Assembly: GCA_021789355.1 (NCBI GenBank)
Contig: JAJYJR010000048.1
Coordinates: 1-17,314, forward strand
DNA length: 17,314 nucleotides
DNA from: Chloroflexota bacterium
Lineage (GTDB): Bacteria; Chloroflexota; Limnocylindria; Limnocylindrales; CSP1-4
Direction of reading: 5' to 3'
Positions 7,869 through 15,343 of the stretch are shown here, piece after piece (positions within the stretch are counted from its first letter, which is position 1; each line of letters opens with the position of its first letter). Made by a program: the position numbers and the translations under genes. The notes beneath the pieces were generated by a model. The model was not told the DNA's origin. It worked only from the letters and a program-made list of their open reading frames with translations, and searched no databases.

Positions 7869-9211
7869 GGCGACACCGCGGTCGCGACGGCGAGGCTCGC
7901 GTTCGCCGAGGGCACGTCACCGGGGTCGTGGCCCTGGGCGCGCAGCCTGCGCTGGACCTCCGGGACGTCCACGTGGCGGACGGTGGTCCCGGATTGGAGG
8001 GCGACGGTCGCAGCCACCCCAGCCGCCTCTCCCATGGACATGCACGGCGGGATCTCGCGCGACATCCGCTGGGCGGCGGGCTCGGCGGAGTAGTGGCGTC
8101 CGGCCACGAGCAGCTGTTCGACGGCCCGCGGCAGCAGTGCGCGATACGGCGTGTAGTAGTCGCGGCCGCGCGCGACCGAGTCCGGGAAGTGGCGCCGCTC
8201 GACGACATCGGCCTTCGTGACGACGTACTCGCCCTCGATGAGGCGGGTCTGGCGGACGCCGAGCTGCGGCGCCACGTCGAGCACGTAGCACTCCTCGAAG
8301 CCGACAAGCTTCTGCCGCGCGAACTCGACGAGCGCGTAGATACGATCGCGCCCCTCCATCTCGGCCCGCGTCAGGTCACCGGCGTCGATGCCGTCGAAGC
8401 CCGTCATATGCGGGCAGTTGCACCACACGACGCCGGGGAGCGGCGTGCGCAGCCACCACAGGTCCCAGGCCCCGCCGAGGATCCGCTTCGCCTCGCGGTT
8501 CAGTGCCCGCGCCGCGGGCCGCTGCTCGGTCTCGAACCGTTCGGCCGCGTCGACGTCCACGCCGCCCAGGCGGAAGACCGTCGTCACGATGTAGCGGCCG
8601 TGCTGGAAGGGGGCTCCGGCGGCGGCGGCGACGTCGGCATCGCCAGAGGCGTCGATGAAGACCGTGCCGTCGATGCGCTGCGGCCCACCCTTCGTCTGCA
8701 CGATCACCCCGCGCATCCGTCCCTCCTCGACGATGGCATCGACGAAGAGCGAATGCAGCCGAAGATTGACCCCGGCCTCGCGCACGAGATCCTGTGACAC
8801 GCGTTTCCACCCGTCCGGATCGAATGCCACGGCATGCACGATGGGCTTCGGCGCCCCCGTCTTCTGGAAGTCGTACAGGCCCCAGCGCGTCCAACGGCGC
8901 ACTGCCGCGGGCTCGTACCCGAGATCCTCAGGAGGCGGGTAGACGGCCAGCCCGAGCGACTTCATGCGCTCGACGTACTCGGTCACGAGGCCGCGCACCG
9001 TGACCTCGGCGCCGTTCACCATGTCGTCGAGGACGAGCACCATGCCGCCCGAGGCAAGCCCGCCGAGATAACCGTAGCGTTCCACGAGCGTGACGGAGGC
9101 GCCGGCTCGTGCCGCGGCGACCGCGGCCGTCACGCCCGCCGGCCCGCCTCCCACGACGACGACGTCGCTCGAGGCGACGAGAGGAGCGCCCCCGTACACG
9201 TCACGGACCAT
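7865..9211 (-). CDS. FAD-dependent oxidoreductase (FAD_oxidored family)
   Basis: The product has 448 residues. The N-terminal dinucleotide-binding motif VVVVGGGPAG (17-26) is followed by E44 in VERYGYLGG, which would bind the FAD ribose. A second typical block is VFIDASGDADVAAAAG, and PCMSMGEAAGVAAT near the C-terminus is the FAD-contacting motif of this family (fumarate-reductase-like / FAD_oxidored proteins). No transmembrane or export signal is seen, so it is cytosolic. A longer open frame reaches 9406, but ATG at 9211 is preferred. It has GAGGGG just upstream, begins 8 bases after the permease stop, and the extra N-terminal 65 residues would overlap the permease gene and look non-coding. 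It probably oxidises or dehydrogenates a pathway intermediate. Confidence 0.88.
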   Translation of the reverse strand: MVRDVYGGAPLVASSDVVVVGGGPAGVTAAVAAARAGASVTLVERYGYLGGLASGGMVLVLDDMVNGAEVTVRGLVTEYVERMKSLGLAVYPPPEDLGYEPAAVRRWTRWGLYDFQKTGAPKPIVHAVAFDPDGWKRVSQDLVREAGVNLRLHSLFVDAIVEEGRMRGVIVQTKGGPQRIDGTVFIDASGDADVAAAAGAPFQHGRYIVTTVFRLGGVDVDAAERFETEQRPAARALNREAKRILGGAWDLWWLRTPLPGVVWCNCPHMTGFDGIDAGDLTRAEMEGRDRIYALVEFARQKLVGFEECYVLDVAPQLGVRQTRLIEGEYVVTKADVVERRHFPDSVARGRDYYTPYRALLPRAVEQLLVAGRHYSAEPAAQRMSREIPPCMSMGEAAGVAATVALQSGTTVRHVDVPEVQRRLRAQGHDPGDVPSANASLAVATAVSP

Positions 9212-9219
9212 CTGACCCC

Positions 9220-10047
9220 TCACACGTTCCGGGCCGCCGCACCCGGGTCCCAACGCACCACCGCGCGCTCGGTCAGACTGACGGCGACCAGCATCAGGAG
9301 GGCAAACAGCGAGGCCACGATCATCGTCGCGTAGAGCAACGGTGTGAGGAAGTCCTGGGTCTCCTGGATGATGAGATACCCGATCCCGGACCGCGCCCCG
9401 ATCCACTCGGCGACGATCGCCCCGATGACCGCTGCGGGGGCGCCGATCTTCAGGGCGGCAAACAGGTAGGGGAGTGCCGCGAAGATGCGCACCTTCGTCA
9501 TCACCTCGGCCGACGAGGCGGAGAGGACGCGCAGGAGCTCGGCCTGCTGCGGCTCGATCGCGTTCAGGCCGCGCACCAGGTTCACCAAGGTGGGGAAGAA
9601 CGTGATGAGCGCGGCGATGACGATCTTTGGCGCATAGCCATAGCCCAACATCAGCACGAGCACTGGGGCGATCGCCACGATAGGGATCGTGCGGAGGACG
9701 ACCGCGAGGGGGAAGAAGGCGCGCTCCATCGAGCGCGACGAGACGAAGATGACGGCGAGCACTGCCGCGAACGCGTTGCCGGCGAGGAACCCCAGCAGGC
9801 TTTCGATGGCGGTGGGTTGCAGGTTGGCGAGCAGCAGCGGCCAGTTCTCAACGAGGGCCCGGCCGACCGAGACCGGTGTGGGTATCACGAAAACCGGGAC
9901 ACGGAGCCCGACGACCACGGCCTGCCAGAGCAGCACGATGAAGACGACTGCGGCCGTGGGATACGCGGCCGCCGTGACACGGCGACGCAGTCGAGACGGG
10001 CGAGCCACCTGATCGGCGAGGGCGCCCTCGGCCGTGGTGATGCTCAT
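9220..10047 (-). CDS. ABC transporter permease (SsuC/TauC/ThiX type)
   Basis: The product is 275 residues with about six predicted membrane spans, the first around residues 30-50 (VVFIVLLWQAVVVGL). The cytoplasmic EAA-type coupling loop lies around VLSASSAEVMTKVRIFAALP and the following LFAALKIGAPAAVIGAIVAEW region, as in BPD_transp_1 permeases of nitrate/sulfonate/taurine/pyrimidine-type importers. The ATG at 10047 overlaps the stop of the ATPase gene as ATGA. An upstream extension of the frame to 10356 is antisense-like arginine-rich sequence within the ATPase gene and is discarded. The permease would form a homodimer with the neighbouring ATPase. Confidence 0.92.
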   Translation of the reverse strand: MSITTAEGALADQVARPSRLRRRVTAAAYPTAAVVFIVLLWQAVVVGLRVPVFVIPTPVSVGRALVENWPLLLANLQPTAIESLLGFLAGNAFAAVLAVIFVSSRSMERAFFPLAVVLRTIPIVAIAPVLVLMLGYGYAPKIVIAALITFFPTLVNLVRGLNAIEPQQAELLRVLSASSAEVMTKVRIFAALPYLFAALKIGAPAAVIGAIVAEWIGARSGIGYLIIQETQDFLTPLLYATMIVASLFALLMLVAVSLTERAVVRWDPGAAARNV

Positions 10048-10871
10048 GACCAGCACGCCTCCAGTTCGCGCCTCAGGTGGGCGGCGATGGCCGTGAACTC
10101 GGGCGTCTCGCGCACCTTTAGGTCGCGCGGTTCGGGCAGCTCGACGTCGAAGACGCCGTGGAGCCGACCCGGATTGATGCGGAGCATGAGGACCTGCTGT
10201 CCGAGGAAGATCGCTTCGGGGATCGAATGGGTGACGAACAGGATCGTTGTCCCGGTGGCCCGCCAGATGCGCAGGAGCTCGACGTTCAGCTGGTCGCGCG
10301 TGATCTCGTCGAGGGCCCCGAACGGCTCGTCCATCAACAGAATGTCGGGTTCGCATACGAGGGCGCGCGCGATGGCCACCCGCTGACGCATGCCGCCACT
10401 CAACTCGTGCGGGTACGCGTTCAGGCGCGCTCCGAGGCCGACGAGCTCGAGCGCGTTCCTGGCGCGCTCGTCGCCGTTGTCAGGCGGGTTGCGGCCGTGC
10501 CACCCGATCTCGAGGGGCAGCTTCACGTTGCCGAGTGCCGTGCGCCATGGAAGCAGGGCAGGGTCCTGGAACACGACGCCCAGGCGTCGGGCGCGGCGCA
10601 CCTCCTCCGCAGACTGGCCCAGCACGATGACACTTCCGGCAGCCGGTGCGATGAGATCAGCAACGACTCGCAGCAAGGTGGATTTCCCCGACCCGGATGG
10701 ACCGAGCAGAGAGGTCACGCTGCCGCGGCGGATCGTGGCATCGATGCCCTCCAGCGCGAGGACCGCTCCGCGGTCGGTCACGAACCGCACCGACATCCCG
10801 CGCAGGACGACGGCGTCGTACGCGCCGCCGTCCTGCGCCGCCGGACGAGCGCCGACCCTGGGAGTCGCCAT
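10044..10871 (-). CDS. ABC transporter ATP-binding protein (SsuB/TauB type)
   Basis: The product has 275 residues with every nucleotide-binding motif intact: Walker A GPSGSGKST (57-65), Q-loop Q102 in FQDPALLPWR, signature LSGGMRQR (157-164), Walker B ILLMDEP (177-183), D-loop ALD (186-188) and switch H215 in THSIPEA. The FQDPALLPW and VTHSIPEAIFL patterns are characteristic of the nitrate/sulfonate/taurine importer subfamily. It is the cytoplasmic motor of the transporter. ATG at 10871 lies 2 bases after the stop of the substrate-binding protein gene, and its stop overlaps the permease start. Confidence 0.95.
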   Translation of the reverse strand: MATPRVGARPAAQDGGAYDAVVLRGMSVRFVTDRGAVLALEGIDATIRRGSVTSLLGPSGSGKSTLLRVVADLIAPAAGSVIVLGQSAEEVRRARRLGVVFQDPALLPWRTALGNVKLPLEIGWHGRNPPDNGDERARNALELVGLGARLNAYPHELSGGMRQRVAIARALVCEPDILLMDEPFGALDEITRDQLNVELLRIWRATGTTILFVTHSIPEAIFLGQQVLMLRINPGRLHGVFDVELPEPRDLKVRETPEFTAIAAHLRRELEACWS

Positions 10872-10873
10872 GC

Positions 10874-11989
10874 CTACGGGTTCATCCTCGCGGCGGTCGT
10901 GGCGTCGAGGATGGACGTCGTCATGACCTGACTGACAGTCGGCACGATGCCGCTCTTGAACTGGCCAAGCTGCGCGTACTGGTCGATCTGCGCCTGCCAG
11001 ATCGAGGGGTCCATCGCGCCCCAGCCGCCGGTCTGGGTGGCCGACGTGTACATGTACGGCTGCATCGCCTGGATGGTCTCGGCCTCGTTGGCCGCGTTCA
11101 ACCCGCTGGCTGTCTTGGCCACTGCCGCAGCCGCCTCTTGGGGATGAGCCACGGCGTACTTCCAGCCCTTTGCCAGCGCGCGCGTGAACGCCTCGAGCAT
11201 GCCGGGGTCGTTCTGGATCGTCTTCGTGCTGGCGAAGTACACGAGGGCGTACAGCTTCACCCCGGTGTCCCAGAGGCTCATCGTGACGACGTTACTGGGC
11301 AGAACCGCGAGCTGCGCCTTGTCGATCGTCCAGGCGGTGATCACGTTCACCTGGCCGGTAAGCAGGCCCTGGGTCGTGCCGCCGACGTACTGGATCTTGA
11401 TCTTCGACTTGTCCAGATTGTTCTTCGCGATCAGCGCATCGATGAGCGGCTGGCTCGACTGCTGGATGCCCAGCGTCTTGCCGTACAGGTCCTGCGGCAC
11501 GCGGACGGGTGCCTTGGGAAGCGAGAAGAATGCGAAGGGATGCTTCTGCAGCCCGGTCGCGAACGCCTGGACCGGGATGCCCTGCGAGACCGCCAGCATC
11601 AGTGCCGGGCTTGAGGACGTGATCCCGATGTCGGCCGCGCCGGACGCCACCTGCGAGATGTCGTTTGTGTTCGGCCCGCCCGGTTCGAGCGTCACGTCGA
11701 GACCTTCCTGCGCGAAGTACCCTTGGTCGATGGCCTCCTGCTCGCCGGCATTCTCGCCGGACACGAGCCAGGACAACTGCACGGTGACTTTCTTCAAGGG
11801 CCCCGACGCGGCGGCCTGAGCGGACGGCGCGGAGGCGGCCGCGGGCGCGCCGACCGACGCCGCCGCGGCGGGCGTGGCGGGCGCCTGGGTTGGGGCCACG
11901 CCTGTGCTGCTACAGGCACCGACGAGCGCTACCGCTGCGAGCAGACCGCCTATCGCTCGCCCGCGAAGCGCGAGACTGGAAGTGGACAT
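10874..11989 (-). CDS. ABC transporter substrate-binding lipoprotein (NMT1/ThiY-SsuA-like)
   Basis: The 371-residue precursor has a lipoprotein signal: positively charged start, hydrophobic GLLAAVALVGA, and lipobox VGAC with Cys26. An Ala/Pro/Ser-rich linker follows. The mature part begins KKVTVQLSWLVSGENAGEQE and continues with GYFAQEGLDVTLEPGG and GAADIGITSSSPAL, the classic type 2 periplasmic-binding pattern of NMT1/ThiY proteins that bind small anionic or heterocyclic ligands. It should be anchored outside the membrane and deliver ligand to the permease. The ATG at 11989 has an AGGAGGAGG ribosome binding site, one of the strongest in the window, as expected for a highly made binding protein. 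It is the first structural gene after the regulator, and a palindrome lies 31 bases upstream of its start. Confidence 0.92.
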   Translation of the reverse strand: MSTSSLALRGRAIGGLLAAVALVGACSSTGVAPTQAPATPAAAASVGAPAAASAPSAQAAASGPLKKVTVQLSWLVSGENAGEQEAIDQGYFAQEGLDVTLEPGGPNTNDISQVASGAADIGITSSSPALMLAVSQGIPVQAFATGLQKHPFAFFSLPKAPVRVPQDLYGKTLGIQQSSQPLIDALIAKNNLDKSKIKIQYVGGTTQGLLTGQVNVITAWTIDKAQLAVLPSNVVTMSLWDTGVKLYALVYFASTKTIQNDPGMLEAFTRALAKGWKYAVAHPQEAAAAVAKTASGLNAANEAETIQAMQPYMYTSATQTGGWGAMDPSIWQAQIDQYAQLGQFKSGIVPTVSQVMTTSILDATTAARMNP

Positions 11990-12020
11990 CGCCTCCTCCT
12001 ACGTGATGATCTCGGTGCAA

Positions 12021-12038
12021 GAGGTGCCCCGGCACCTC
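12021..12038. promoter_or_regulatory. 18-bp perfect palindrome, candidate operator
   Basis: The sequence GAGGTGCCCCGGCACCTC is a perfect inverted repeat with 8-bp arms and a 2-base centre. It sits in the 74-base gap between the XRE-cupin gene and the transporter gene, 31 bases before the ATG. On the minus strand it is followed by TTGCAC, a possible -35 element, though no clear -10 is seen. It fits a dimeric HTH regulator site. It could alternatively form an RNA hairpin after the regulator gene. Confidence 0.5.
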
Positions 12039-12063
12039 GATCGCTGGACGCGGGGGGGTCGAC

Positions 12064-12711
12064 CTACCAGGTGGGTGGCGTGATGATCCAGATGGCCCGG
12101 GTGACGCCCGGGCCGGGGTTGCGATACCAGTGCGGAACGGTGGACGGATAGGTGATGGAGTCGCCGGCCTCCAGGAGATACGTCTCGCCTGCGACGTGCA
12201 CCTCGTGGGCGCCCTCGAGAATGACCCCCACCTCCTCGCCGCCATGGAGGTACGGGTTCGCTTCCGTCGATGATCCCGGAGGGATCTCGAGCCAGATCAC
12301 TTCCAGCTGGTGATCGAGCCCCGGCGTGAGCAACTCGAACACGCCCTCGAGCAGCTCGTTTCCCCCCTCGGGGTGCATGGTGAGGCGACGCCGCTCGCTC
12401 CTCCTCACGACGGGCGATCGCTCCGGGCTGCTCGTCAGCATGCTGGCGGCCGACACCCCCAGTGCGTGCGCCACGCGCACGAGGGTCGCGAGCTCCGGGT
12501 TCCCGTATCCGCGCTCGAGCTGACTCAGAGCGCCAGCGCTGACGCCGGACCGCTCCACCATCTGGTCCAGCGTCAGACCGCGCTGCTTCCGGAGGCGTCG
12601 CACTTCCGATCCGAGCCGCTCGAGGAACGCGTCGTCGAACGGCGGCGCGGCGCCTGGCTCCCGCACGGGCTCGATGTCGGCAAGGGCCGGGGACGTGGCC
12701 TCCTTCACCAT
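12064..12711 (-). CDS. XRE-family transcriptional regulator with C-terminal cupin domain
   Basis: The product has 215 residues. An N-terminal tail precedes the lambda-repressor-like HTH (about 33-90: EVRRLRKQRGLTLDQMVERS, then GVSAGALSQLERG). A cupin_2 sensor domain follows (about 138-212), with H156 in PYLHGGEE and H194 in PSTVPHWYRN as possible metal or ligand residues. This architecture (SutR/PuuR-like) commonly controls adjacent uptake and catabolic genes in response to a small ligand. The open frame extends to a TTG at 12750, but that TTG is part of the -35 box. ATG at 12711 is therefore chosen, 9 bases after the -10, giving a nearly leaderless message. Lying directly upstream of the operon, it is the probable local regulator. 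Confidence 0.9.
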   Translation of the reverse strand: MVKEATSPALADIEPVREPGAAPPFDDAFLERLGSEVRRLRKQRGLTLDQMVERSGVSAGALSQLERGYGNPELATLVRVAHALGVSAASMLTSSPERSPVVRRSERRRLTMHPEGGNELLEGVFELLTPGLDHQLEVIWLEIPPGSSTEANPYLHGGEEVGVILEGAHEVHVAGETYLLEAGDSITYPSTVPHWYRNPGPGVTRAIWIITPPTW

Positions 12712-12720
12712 GGTATGTGC

Positions 12721-12750
12721 AGTATCATTCTGGTGAAGTCCCGCTGTCAA
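12721..12750 (-). promoter_or_regulatory. Sigma70-type promoter of the regulator gene
   Basis: On the minus strand, TTGACA (12750-12745) is separated by 18 bases from GATACT (12726-12721). The -35 is a perfect consensus and the -10 matches 4 of 6. The ATG at 12711 begins 9 bases after the -10, so transcription would start at or within 2-3 bases of the start codon. No Shine-Dalgarno is present there. Confidence 0.65.
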
Positions 12751-12988
12751 GAGGTTTCGCCACTTCGTGTAATCGGCCAGCGACTATGTCACCGTCGAGG
12801 GCATGCACAGACGAGCGCGACCCGACCGTGACCGGCCAGCTCCTCGAGCGCGAGCAGCTGCTCGATCCCCCGCAGGGTAAGTTCGACCTTCCCCGGCTCG
12901 CGCTCGGGCCAGCACCGGCAGCCGCCTGCGGGAGGGGTTCGCGTCCGGCGGCGTCGGTGAGCACTCCGATCGCGAGTGCGTGCTCGCG
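12751..12988. other. Intergenic region between regulator promoter and tRNA promoter
   Basis: This region of 238 bases has no confident gene. On the minus strand a GTG at 12964 opens LTDAAGREPLPQAAAGAG. After a possible shift near 12910 a second frame reads PGKVELTLRGIEQLLALEEL and continues to a stop near 12797, with normal protein composition. Together they could be a decayed short gene. No family is recognised, and an intact frame does not exist. Confidence 0.25.
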
Positions 12989-13018
12989 TTGACGCTGCTG
13001 GGCCCCGACCCGTAGAAT
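12989..13018 (+). promoter_or_regulatory. Sigma70-type promoter of tRNA-Gly
   Basis: TTGACG (12989-12994) and TAGAAT (13013-13018) are separated by 18 bases. Each matches 5 of 6 consensus bases. The expected transcription start is near 13025, about 8 bases before the tRNA, which is normal for a stable RNA gene. Confidence 0.65.
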
Positions 13019-13032
13019 CCCGCTGTTCCCGA

Positions 13033-13108
13033 GCGGGAGTAACTCAGTTGGCAGAGTGCTTGCTTCCCAAGCAAGATGTCGCGGGTTCGAATCCCGTCTC
13101 CCGCTCCA
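13033..13108 (+). tRNA. tRNA-Gly (anticodon CCC)
   Basis: A complete cloverleaf can be folded. The acceptor is GCGGGAG (13033-13039) with CTCCCGC (13098-13104). The D arm is ACTC/GAGT and the anticodon arm is CTTGC/GCAAG with loop TTCCCAA, anticodon CCC. The T arm is GCGGG with loop TTCGAAT. The discriminator is T at 13105, usual for bacterial glycine tRNAs, and CCA is encoded at 13106-13108. It reads GGG codons, which are frequent in GC-rich genomes. The promoter at 12989-13018 is well placed. Confidence 0.95.
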
Positions 13109-13166
13109 TTCCCCCTCAGCAACAGCTGCTGCCGGTCTCTGGCCAGTCCGAACTCGCGGGGCGGCT

Positions 13167-14333
13167 TCACCGACGGGACGAGATCGGGACTTGTCCGCGA
13201 GCCGGCTCGTCGCCGCTCAACAGGATGGGCAGCAGCACCGCCTCCTCCTGCTGGAGGTGGGCTTCGAGCAGCGCCCGCAGGCTGTGCAATCGGCCACTCG
13301 GATCGTCACGATCGAGCCGGCGCTCACCCCGGCACAGCAGGAGCCAGTCCGCGTCGACGCGTTCCACCCCGTCGCGCACCTCAGCATGCTGGAGGCGCAG
13401 AAGGCGCGACAACCCCGCGGCCCCGATCATGTCGTCCAGCGCGGGGAAGAGGCTTCGCTCCTCCCAGGCGAAGTGAGGAATGAGCGTGGTCGCGGCCGCA
13501 TCGAGCAGGCCGCGCAAGGCGCTTGCGAGGCCCGGGTCGGCGAGCGCTGGCGTCAGGGTCGCAAGACTCTCCAGCCTCCACAGGACGTTCTGGAGCCCAC
13601 GGTGTTGTCGCCGGACGGTGACCGCCGGGCGGTGCGGCTCGCGCGCGGGGCCCGCGGCGAGGTCGCGTCGGCGTTCCTCGCATCGCCCAGGGTACGGACG
13701 TGAAGCCCATTCCGGCCCCTCGTCGGAGTGGAAAGCAAGCGCCCGCTCCTGTTCGACATGCGAGTTGAGCAGGGCCGCGAGGCCGAACAGTCGCGCGCTC
13801 AGATCGTCCAGCTGGCGGTGACTCGGGTCGGTTCGTCCCAGGTCGAACAGCTGGATCTCGAGCCGCGCGAGACCGCCGAGGAGTGCTGCGTGCTGCCAGC
13901 GAAGCAGACCCTCGGCCGCGCACGCCTCCCGCTGCGACGCCCCAGACCCGCACCGCGTGCGATCCACGTGGAGGAGCAGACTGGGCCTCGCCTGCACGAG
14001 CAGGTCGCGCAAGCGGTGGGCGAGGCGAGTCTCGCCGATGCGCTTCGCTTGCGCCGCCCCTTCGCCGAGTGCCTCGACGAGGGGCCGCAGATCCCAAGCC
14101 TCCGCTCCCGCGGTCGGTGCCTCCTCGCTTCCGCCGGTGTCGTCATGGGCGGCGGGCGCCGGCCAGAGCGGTGGACGGGGCCACGCCTCATCGGGGCCAC
14201 GGTCGGCTCGTCGGTCGGTCCACAGGGCATCCCCCACGGGCGCATGCGCCGCCACGCGCCCCATTGCGCCAATCGTTCGGTCGTCTCCGACAACCCCCGT
14301 GGAGTTGAACGCGCTCGGGTCCGATCCGGTCAC
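13167..14333 (-). CDS. Hemerythrin-like (HHE) multi-repeat protein
   Basis: The product has 388 residues from a GTG at 14333. The first 80 residues are low in recognisable features. Three copies of an HHE half-domain follow: QH at H148 with HVEQE at 192-196; QH at H244 with HFAWEE at 287-292; QH at H315 with HLQQEE at 359-364. In each the His to HxxxE spacing is 43-44 residues, as in helical pairs that ligate a non-haem di-iron centre. A fourth, degenerate copy may cover 85-125 (LLLHVDRT). Such proteins sense or bind oxygen, nitric oxide or iron. No signal peptide is visible, so it is presumably cytoplasmic. The GTG is chosen because it overlaps the stop of the propeller gene as GTGA. An internal ATG at 14264 is the alternative. 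Confidence 0.75.
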   Translation of the reverse strand: MTGSDPSAFNSTGVVGDDRTIGAMGRVAAHAPVGDALWTDRRADRGPDEAWPRPPLWPAPAAHDDTGGSEEAPTAGAEAWDLRPLVEALGEGAAQAKRIGETRLAHRLRDLLVQARPSLLLHVDRTRCGSGASQREACAAEGLLRWQHAALLGGLARLEIQLFDLGRTDPSHRQLDDLSARLFGLAALLNSHVEQERALAFHSDEGPEWASRPYPGRCEERRRDLAAGPAREPHRPAVTVRRQHRGLQNVLWRLESLATLTPALADPGLASALRGLLDAAATTLIPHFAWEERSLFPALDDMIGAAGLSRLLRLQHAEVRDGVERVDADWLLLCRGERRLDRDDPSGRLHSLRALLEAHLQQEEAVLLPILLSGDEPARGQVPISSRR

Positions 14334-15343
14334 GGCCCGACACTGCTCCACTGCGACACATCGTCCGATGCCAGGGTGGCGTACACCGTGTCGAAACCGA
14401 TCGCCCAGATCTCGCCCGCGTCGACGGCGGCGATGGCGCGGAGCACCGTCGGTGCGCGATACGCGATCGTCCAGCGTGAGTCGTGGAATGCGAGGATCTC
14501 GCCCGTGCGCGCGGCCGCCCACAGGTGGCCGGCGTGATCGCCCGTGATGGCGGCGAGGTCCAGGTGGAGTTCCGCGCTTTCGTGCCAGCCGGTGCCATCC
14601 CACCTGAAGACGCCGCCTTCGGGACTTACCGCCCAGACATGCGCGGGATCCGCGGCGTAGATCGCGGAGAGCGGCTGGGGGAGCGTGGTCTCCAGCCATG
14701 CCGACCCGTTCCAGTTGACGGCCTCGCCGCGCCCGTTCGGCGCGGTGCCCGCCGCCCAGGCGTGCGTCGCGTCGGTGGCGGCGACCGACCCGAGGACGAC
14801 GCCCGACGGCATCGGCCCGGAGGCCCACGCGCGCCCGTTCCACTCGAGCAGCCCACGGGTGTCGACCGCCCACGCGTGGTTCTGGTCTGCGGCGGCGATG
14901 GCGCCGACCCCGCCGTCGGGACTCACCAATGACCAGCGACCGCCGTCCCAGTGGCGGATCCCGTCATCGCTCGCCGCCCAGGCGTCGTGCACGTCGGCGG
15001 CGGCGAGCGCGGTGATGTCATCGTCCGGATGCTGCAGGCTCCAGCCGGTCCCGTCCCATGCGTAGAGGTGACCGTCCGAGCCGGCGACCCAGACCGCCTG
15101 GGGGCCGAACACGTGCAGCCCGACGAGTTGGACCGATGGGCTGATGAAGACAACTCGCCAGGCCGGCGTGGATCCCGCGACACCCGCCGGTCGGGCCGCT
15201 GCCGAGCGCGAACCGGCAGCCGTCATCGCCCGGCGGCCCGGAGTCGTCGATGCGCTCGAGTTCGAGACCAGCGGCGGGGACATCGCAGCGAGCACGAACA
15301 CGACCGCTGCGGACACGTACCCGAGCCAAAGCCTCCGTCTCAT
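14330..15343 (-). CDS. Secreted/membrane-anchored seven-repeat beta-propeller-like protein
   Basis: The product has 337 residues. An N-terminal signal peptide or anchor (MRRRLWLGYVSAAVVFVLAA) is followed by a Ser/Ala/Pro-rich linker to about residue 60. The rest consists of seven repeats of the form xWAxSxDGxxxxWDGxxW with a period of about 37-41 residues, around 84, 121, 157, 195, 236, 274 and 312. Examples are VWVAGSDGHLYAWDGTGW and AWAASDDGIRHWDGGRW. This is the pattern of a beta-propeller, and seven repeats suggest seven blades. No enzyme active site is recognised; a binding or structural role outside the cell is likely. ATG at 15343 is preferred over the GTG at 15349 because GGGAG lies just upstream. 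Its stop is coupled (GTGA) to the hemerythrin-like gene. Confidence 0.8.
   Translation of the reverse strand: MRRRLWLGYVSAAVVFVLAAMSPPLVSNSSASTTPGRRAMTAAGSRSAAARPAGVAGSTPAWRVVFISPSVQLVGLHVFGPQAVWVAGSDGHLYAWDGTGWSLQHPDDDITALAAADVHDAWAASDDGIRHWDGGRWSLVSPDGGVGAIAAADQNHAWAVDTRGLLEWNGRAWASGPMPSGVVLGSVAATDATHAWAAGTAPNGRGEAVNWNGSAWLETTLPQPLSAIYAADPAHVWAVSPEGGVFRWDGTGWHESAELHLDLAAITGDHAGHLWAAARTGEILAFHDSRWTIAYRAPTVLRAIAAVDAGEIWAIGFDTVYATLASDDVSQWSSVGP

Noticed and set aside
13033..13108. tRNA-Gly as an attachment site for the catabolic region
   Set aside because: No integrase gene and no second copy of the tRNA 3' end were found in the window, and the cluster lies on the 5' side of the tRNA.
13109..13140. 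Short inverted repeat CAGCA...TGCTG after the tRNA as a terminator
   Set aside because: The stem is only 5 bp with no T-run, too weak to call.
12784..13170. Minus-strand frame containing GDGIRTRDILLGKQ
   Set aside because: This well-known phrase is the antisense translation of a tRNA. It lies over tRNA-Gly and is not a gene.
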